DNA from: Marinibacterium anthonyi
GTDB taxonomy: Bacteria > Pseudomonadota > Alphaproteobacteria > Rhodobacterales > Rhodobacteraceae
Direction: 5' to 3'
Length of the DNA stretch: 64,000 nucleotides
Assembly: GCA_003217735.2 (NCBI GenBank)
Contig: CP031585.1
Coordinates: forward strand, 1,413,501 to 1,477,500
Made by a program: the position numbers and the translations under genes. Below are positions 60,156 through 64,000 of this stretch, piece after piece. Every line of letters starts with the position of its first letter. Position 1 is the stretch's first letter. Under the pieces are notes generated by a model. The model did not search any database and had not been told where the DNA came from. It saw only the letters and a list, made by a program, of their open reading frames with translations.

Positions 60156-61048
60156 GCTTGCAGATAGGGGGAGACCAGAAGTTCGGCCGAGCCACGCCAG
60201 ACGTTGGTTCCGCCACCGGTTAGCTCTTCAGCGGTAAGCAACGCGCGCCCTGCACCCTCCAGGTCGGGAGGCACCACAAGCAACGTCGGAACCACCCCCA
60301 TGACCCGCCCGCCATCATAGCGCATCGCCTGCATCGCCGCCCGTGCCGCCGCGTAGTTCGCTGCATCCAGCGTTTGTTTCGAGCCATAGGCATACTGCCA
60401 GAGGCCGAACCCGGCATTCACACGCGCCCGCACCCCGTAAAGGTATTCGTCGCGCATGAAGACGTTCCCGTCATCGTCCTTGGTCAACGACTGCATCCGG
60501 TATGGGATGCGGGTCTGGAATACCAGCGGCTTGACGGGGCGACTGACGTCCAGCAGGAACCAGGGCGTGCCAGCGCCGCCTTGGAAGTTCGACACGGATT
60601 GCTCCACGTTGTCCTTGTCCAGGACGGGATGGTCTGTATCGAAATAGGGCTGGCCATCGTAGCATTCCGTTTCGAACCCTTTCTTCAGCACTTCGAAAAC
60701 CAGCTCGTCAGGATGGGTCGCGGCGGCATAAGCCATCATGTTGATCTGCGGGGAATAGACCCCGAGCCGATCGTCTTCGATATCCTCACGCCGGACCCGG
60801 ATCGTGCTTTCAAACTTCCGGTTTTCCAGAGTGTAGCGGGCGGACTGCACGGCCTTGATGTACCGTTCGCCCAGCCACTCGCGCATCTGGGGCATGCCGC
60901 TGAGCCAGCCATAGGTTTCATCCGAGCCGGTGGACTTCACATCCATCGCGATCCGGTTCCAGAACACCGGTGTCGCCTGCACGGACTTGTTGAAGACCGT
61001 ATTGAAACCACTGAACATTTCGTTCAACAGCGAAGCCGTAATATCCAT
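60152..61048 (-). CDS. Mu-like major head protein (gpT-like)
   Basis: 298 aa, almost the length of Mu gpT (305). It starts MDITASLLNEMFSGFNTVFN, with YGWLSGMPQMREWLGERYIK, YGVRARVNAGFGLWQYAYGS and the closing GGTNVWRGSAELLVSPYLQ, standard for Mu-type HK97-fold head subunits. It looks intact. It starts two bases after the mor stop and overlaps the protease start by 4 bp. No portal or terminase is nearby, so packaging is not accounted for. Confidence 0.9.
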   Translation of the reverse strand: MDITASLLNEMFSGFNTVFNKSVQATPVFWNRIAMDVKSTGSDETYGWLSGMPQMREWLGERYIKAVQSARYTLENRKFESTIRVRREDIEDDRLGVYSPQINMMAYAAATHPDELVFEVLKKGFETECYDGQPYFDTDHPVLDKDNVEQSVSNFQGGAGTPWFLLDVSRPVKPLVFQTRIPYRMQSLTKDDDGNVFMRDEYLYGVRARVNAGFGLWQYAYGSKQTLDAANYAAARAAMQAMRYDGGRVMGVVPTLLVVPPDLEGAGRALLTAEELTGGGTNVWRGSAELLVSPYLQA

Positions 61049-61050
61049 TT

Positions 61051-61434
61051 TCAGACTTTCTTCGATTTCGCAGCAGGCGGGGTCTCGCCGCGCAATCTGC
61101 TGCGCAGCTTCCTGACCCACATGCTGGTGACGCCGTGTTTCGCGGCGAGTTCGTTGGATGAGAGGTCGGTTTCGATAACATCGCGCCAAAGGCACATGGT
61201 CTTGTGCATACGCTCGACATGCCCGCGCGACGGAACATCGATATTGCACCCGGCGTAGGCCTCGACCAGCACCCGAGTAAGCTCTTCACCCAGAGTTTCG
61301 ACAAGTTTTCCCGCAACACGTTTGGGAATGTCGATCCTCTGACCGCCATATTCCTGCACCAGTTTGAAAGCCAACTCCTGGCCGCAGGCAGAAATAACGG
61401 TCCTAGCGACGTTAGAGACGGAATAAACCTTCAT
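61051..61434 (-). CDS. mor: Mor-family middle-gene activator
   Basis: 127 aa. LAFKLVQEYGGQRIDIPKRV is the Mor dimer/GG-x-x-I-x-I-P signature; SSNELAAKHGVTSMWVRKLR is the C-terminal HTH. Mu Mor activates the middle promoter. ATG at 61434 with GGGGTG upstream is preferred to GTG 61443. Here Mor directly precedes the head gene with a 2-base gap, which is not the Mu arrangement. Confidence 0.85.
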   Translation of the reverse strand: MKVYSVSNVARTVISACGQELAFKLVQEYGGQRIDIPKRVAGKLVETLGEELTRVLVEAYAGCNIDVPSRGHVERMHKTMCLWRDVIETDLSSNELAAKHGVTSMWVRKLRSRLRGETPPAAKSKKV

Positions 61435-61750
61435 GCACCGCACCCCATTAGTGATGCATTAGTGCTATCGCCGAATGGACTGGTATACCCGGGGGATGCG
61501 GTCCTGAGATCCGCATGCCTACGTCGCCTGAAATCGCGTTCGTCCGCCCTGGGTTCGAAATCAAGCGAGCGAATGCAAGGCTCGAGCGGGGGTATTGGTT
61601 GTGGACACTGCCCGATTGCGACCGTTGGCGCAATGCCCTCTCCTACGCTCTTGGCTTCATCCATTCACCGAATGCAGCCAGCCCCGGAGGAGCCCTCTGA
61701 GGGGCCAATAGGGATTTCGGCCCCAAGGGATCGCAAATGAGGGAGATGGG

Positions 61751-61782
61751 CATTTTTGAACGCGCTCCGGCGTTTTTGAACG
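61751..61782. promoter_or_regulatory. Direct repeats TTTTTGAACG upstream of mor
   Basis: CATTTTTGAACG (61751-61762) and CGTTTTTGAACG (61771-61782), 20 bp apart, about two helical turns. Suitable for binding a phage regulator on one face of DNA. Position is 317-348 bp upstream of mor. Confidence 0.4.
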
Positions 61783-61846
61783 GTGTCTCGTCGCACACCG
61801 TAGATCTACCCATGTCTGGCGCATTCAGGCGGTCCCGAAATGAACA

Positions 61847-61872
61847 AGGGCGGCACCTTGCGGCACCGCCCT
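61847..61872 (-). terminator. Hairpin after gemA
   Basis: AGGGCGG (61847-61853) pairs with CCGCCCT (61866-61872), loop of 12. Minus strand continues TTGTTCATTT, a modest T-rich tail. It ends 22 bp beyond the gemA stop. Confidence 0.6.
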
Positions 61873-61894
61873 CGTGATGTTCGACCGGGGACGG

Positions 61895-62305
61895 TCAGGC
61901 TGCCCTTGCCTTCATGGCCTTGAGCGCCGTGATGACCTTCGGCGCGTTCCGCGCCCGCAGAAACCGAAGGCTGGACACCTTCCAGCAGCGCTCAAGCCAC
62001 TTGTTCAGTTCATCTTCCCCGGCTTCGCCCCGCGTGTATTCGTGCCAGAGCACCCGGATCAGTTCGATCTGTGCGAAGCTCGCCATGCCGGGCCGGTCGC
62101 CGTAGTCTGCACCGCGCGCCTGGAGCGGCGTGAAGCCCAGCCATTGCAGGAAGCCCATCATGGCCTCGAAGCCGTCACCGTCCAGTTCCTTCGTGCTGGT
62201 AACTCCGGCGATCTGCACGAGGGCGCTACGCCAAGTCGCATCGTCCAGTCCGGTCTTGGACTTCCCCGTCCAGAGGAACTTGAGCTGTTGAGGAGTGATT
62301 GTCAT
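61895..62305 (-). CDS. gemA: GemA-like regulator (gp16/DUF1018 family)
   Basis: 136 aa. MTITPQQLKFLWTGKSKTGL is the GemA/gp16 beginning, with ALVQIAGVTSTKELDGDGFE and FMGFLQWLGF-type central motif; C-terminal DKWL-like helix. In Mu, GemA modulates host gyrase and gene expression in the early operon. Overlaps the upstream 166-aa gene by 4 bp. Confidence 0.88.
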   Translation of the reverse strand: MTITPQQLKFLWTGKSKTGLDDATWRSALVQIAGVTSTKELDGDGFEAMMGFLQWLGFTPLQARGADYGDRPGMASFAQIELIRVLWHEYTRGEAGEDELNKWLERCWKVSSLRFLRARNAPKVITALKAMKARAA

Positions 62306-62802
62306 GAGAGCAACTCCTTTTCTGATGCCTGAGTGGTTGCGCTACGGATGATGGAAGCCAGTCGAGATGCGGCCTTACCTTCGGTCTCAGCCGCACTGCG
62401 CATGGCACGTTCGGCGAGTTCCATTACAGCCAGGGGGCCATAGTCATCGGATGCGAAGTAACCCATGCTGATACCAGCATGCAGCAACTCGAATACCGAA
62501 GCTGCGGAGTTCAGAAGGTTTTGCAGATCCTCGGTCGAGCTGCATACAGCGTTCGCCTCTGTGCGGGGAAGAGCAAGTGTCACGCAATCGCCTTGATCGT
62601 GAGCCTGCCGCAAACGGCGCAGCTCGCCAGTCAGTCGGTGGGCTTCGTCCACGACACCCACGATGTGACCGAACGCTGTATGCTCACACTGACCGATTTC
62701 ATCTTGGATCAAGTGAACGGCGGTCAAAAGAGGGTGCTCAAGCCCGGCCAGATGCGCTTCGAACTCCGTGAAAAGGTCGGCCATCGAATGGAGGTCTTTC
62801 AT
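62302..62802 (-). CDS. Prophage early hypothetical protein (166 aa)
   Basis: 166 aa, helical (LFTEFEAHLAGLEHPLLTAV, NLLNSAASVFELLHAGISMG), no HTH, signal or membrane span recognised. ATGA overlaps on both sides (with the 100-aa gene and gemA) show it is part of one translationally coupled early operon. Function unknown. Confidence 0.7.
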   Translation of the reverse strand: MKDLHSMADLFTEFEAHLAGLEHPLLTAVHLIQDEIGQCEHTAFGHIVGVVDEAHRLTGELRRLRQAHDQGDCVTLALPRTEANAVCSSTEDLQNLLNSAASVFELLHAGISMGYFASDDYGPLAVMELAERAMRSAAETEGKAASRLASIIRSATTQASEKELLS

Positions 62803-63101
62803 TGGATCGGCCCCCCTTTGCCATGAGGGTCAGAAATGACCGCGCTAAGGATGACTGGGGCCAGTGCCCGCTTCATCCTTTCGGCGCGCTCCGCGTCTTG
62901 CCGAAGGCCCGTCGCCAGTGCCAATAGATCTTGTGACTCGGACGGCCCGATTTGATCTGCATTCAGGATCTCCAAGAACCGTTCCGAATAGTTCCAGGCG
63001 ATGGTCGGAAATTCTGCGAGGGCGGCCGTCATTTCGCGAGCCGGCTCCACCTGAGACGCCTTAAGCGGGAAGAAGACGTTCACGTCACGATCCTCCTTCA
63101 T
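62799..63101 (-). CDS. Prophage early hypothetical protein (100 aa)
   Basis: 100 aa, helical and charged (SQVEPAREMTAALAEFPTIA, AERAERMKRALAPVILSAVI). Starts 4 bp inside the muB stop and ends 4 bp inside the next gene. No recognised domain. Position between MuB and GemA is where Mu keeps small semi-essential early genes. Confidence 0.7.
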   Translation of the reverse strand: MKEDRDVNVFFPLKASQVEPAREMTAALAEFPTIAWNYSERFLEILNADQIGPSESQDLLALATGLRQDAERAERMKRALAPVILSAVISDPHGKGGPIQ

Positions 63102-63877
63102 TTCATGCCCCTCGGTGCAAGCTTCATGTCGATGATCGCCGCTTTGAGATGTTCCAGCGTCGGCGCATCTTCGCCTGCGAACAGCACGGCGATTTGGGTG
63201 ACGTTCACAACATTGCGGAGACCGCCTTTCAGCCTCGCAATCGCATGCAGCGCGTCGATAGCTGCCGGATTGGCGAAGGGAGTGCCCTCAACCAATGCCG
63301 CAACGTCGGCCCTGCTGGAGTGCCGGATCACGACCGGGCGCATCATCCGACTTTGCAGCTGCGGCTTATTCTCAATGGAGCTGGGTAGGTCCAGATCTCC
63401 ACAGAACACTAGGTGAAACCGCCCTGTTTCCGCCGTAGCTCGCAGCCATTCGAAGGCTTCGCCGATTTGACCGGTCTTGCGGTTGCGCTGATTGAGATAC
63501 TGCGCTTCATCAACAATCAGCACGCGGCCTTGACCGATGTATGCGGCGATCTTGTCGCGCGCCTCGGAATGGCAGTTGAATGTTGGCTTCGCATACCCCC
63601 AGAGATTTGCAAGAGCGTGAGCGAAGTTCCACGCCGTACCCTCTCCACATGCCGCCTGAATATAGATCGCGTCTTGCCCTAGCGTCTCGCAGAAGCGCTG
63701 AACAGCGGACGTCTTGCCGGTGCCCGGTGCGCCAGCGATCATTGTGAGGGCTGGGCGATCCGCCGCATTTACCAGGTCGAGCGAACGCCGGATGTCCTTT
63801 GCAGTTTCCGTGTTTGCCCAATCGCCGATCCCGCGTTGGACAATGCCGGGATTGGCAATGCTTAGATGCTGTGCCAT
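63098..63877 (-). CDS. Mu-like transposition ATPase MuB
   Basis: 259 aa. AAA+ ATPase: GAPGTGKT at 49-56, RVLIVDEAQYLNQRNRKTGQ (Walker B and box), FHLVFCGDLDLPSSIENKPQ. MuB binds target DNA and delivers it to the transposase, giving target immunity. Start at 63875-63877. Lies just after a presumed transposase gene at the window edge. Confidence 0.9.
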   Translation of the reverse strand: MAQHLSIANPGIVQRGIGDWANTETAKDIRRSLDLVNAADRPALTMIAGAPGTGKTSAVQRFCETLGQDAIYIQAACGEGTAWNFAHALANLWGYAKPTFNCHSEARDKIAAYIGQGRVLIVDEAQYLNQRNRKTGQIGEAFEWLRATAETGRFHLVFCGDLDLPSSIENKPQLQSRMMRPVVIRHSSRADVAALVEGTPFANPAAIDALHAIARLKGGLRNVVNVTQIAVLFAGEDAPTLEHLKAAIIDMKLAPRGMK

Positions 63878-63944
63878 TGTTGCCTCCGTTCAATGTGAGG
63901 GCTGACGCCCTCGGTGAATGGCATGGGGGGCGGTGCAACGCCTC

Positions 63945-64000
63945 TCATGCCGACGAACCGCCTCGCGAGCCTTTGGCTGCAAGAGCGGCATCCATGTTCC
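63945..64000 (-). CDS. Possible C-terminal tail of upstream gene (expected MuA transposase), partial
   Basis: A minus-strand open frame runs from the window edge to TGA at 63945-63947: 17 codons ending in Gly/Ser/Ala-rich residues (ALAAKGSRGGSSA), 67 bp before muB. Gene order in Mu puts MuA here. Too short to prove. Confidence 0.3.
   Translation of the reverse strand, partial: NMDAALAAKGSRGGSSA

Larger units (their letters stand above)
61435..61894. other. 460-bp non-coding region between gemA and mor
   Basis: No credible gene; several small open frames lack conservation signs. It includes a terminator for gemA (61847-61872) and two direct repeats of TTTTTGAACG, 20 bp apart (61751-61782), which could be regulator sites for the mor-head-protease operon. 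A GGGTTCGAAATC word at 61551 looks like a tRNA T-arm but no tRNA fits. Confidence 0.5.
58016..64000 (-). mobile_element. Compact Mu-like transposable element (one end outside window)
   Basis: Nine genes on one strand: MuB, two small proteins, GemA, Mor, major head protein, head protease, an HTH protein and an Arr-like protein, possibly preceded by the MuA tail. Mu identity rests on MuB, GemA, Mor and gpT/gpI-type head proteins. Lysis, terminase, portal and tail genes are absent between Mor and the candidate end, so it is either deleted, a satellite, or a domesticated form. Confidence 0.8.

Noticed and set aside
61500-61600. Possible tRNA suggested by GGGTTCGAAATC
   Set aside because: No acceptor stem, D-arm or anticodon arm can be folded around it in either direction.
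61431-61700. Small open frames on both strands between gemA and mor
   Set aside because: Neither strand shows a ribosome site, domain or coding bias.
58016-64000. Gene transfer agent cluster
   Set aside because: Head and protease are of the Mu gpT/gpI type with MuB, GemA and Mor, not the RcGTA-type terminase-portal-protease-capsid order.

Overview
The window is about 64 kb of high-GC DNA with the gene content of a marine Rhodobacterales (Roseobacter/Rhodobacteraceae-type) alphaproteobacterium. Supporting signs are a choline/choline-sulfate module of the choXWV-betI-betC-betA type, a propionyl-CoA assimilation cluster (pccR, pccB, pccA, methylmalonyl-CoA mutase) with small lineage-specific lipoproteins between the subunit genes, hdaA-ppk-ppx, the short alphaproteobacterial prolyl-tRNA synthetase, SdhE, ThyX, and several intergenic repeat families. 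No rRNA, tRNA or CRISPR array was recognised.

Layout. 1-2348: the 3'-truncated gene of a membrane PQQ glucose-type dehydrogenase. 2.7-5.6 kb: yebC, a small coiled protein, a LysE exporter and a DMT permease. 5.6-12.5 kb: osmoprotectant module, with choXWV on the minus strand facing betI-betC-betA across a BetI-type operator; betB is not present. 12.5-26.7 kb: propionate module. PccR (12810-14207) and candidate PccR boxes lie upstream of pccB, and pccB-ridA-(four small proteins)-pccA-lipoprotein-DUF4174-sulfotransferase-like-mcm follow, closed by a 25-bp perfect hairpin. Together these carry propionyl-CoA to succinyl-CoA, apart from the epimerase and the B12 supply. 26.8-29.0 kb: VOC, GNAT, TerB/DnaJ and secreted small proteins. 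29.1-34.7 kb: polyphosphate metabolism (ppx, ppk), HdaA and an AI-2E-type permease. 34.8-38.8 kb: proS and lolC-lolD. 38.8-43.6 kb: assorted secreted proteins, an ArsC-like protein, a cytochrome c, a dense field of small hairpin repeats and one low-GC, HEPN-like orphan. 43.6-57.9 kb: parE, a Hint protein, a hydrolase, MATE, an aspartate-type aminotransferase, an XRE regulator, sdhE, an LdtR-like regulator, two DUF1194 VWA-like proteins, gloA, a Slam outer-membrane protein with its probable surface-lipoprotein client, and thyX.

58.0-64.0 kb: the end of a Mu-like transposable element, entirely on the minus strand. From the right edge it reads a possible transposase tail, MuB, two small proteins, GemA, Mor, major head protein, head protease, a small HTH protein and an Arr-like ADP-ribosyltransferase-fold protein beside a candidate element end. 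Lysis, terminase, portal and tail genes are missing. The head gene precedes the protease gene, opposite to phage Mu, and Mor, head and protease are packed with almost no spacing. This compact, rearranged element and its cargo pair are the most unusual part of the window. The second most unusual feature is a 66-bp element with an 18-bp perfect palindrome, present twice without gaps and each time just upstream of a gene.
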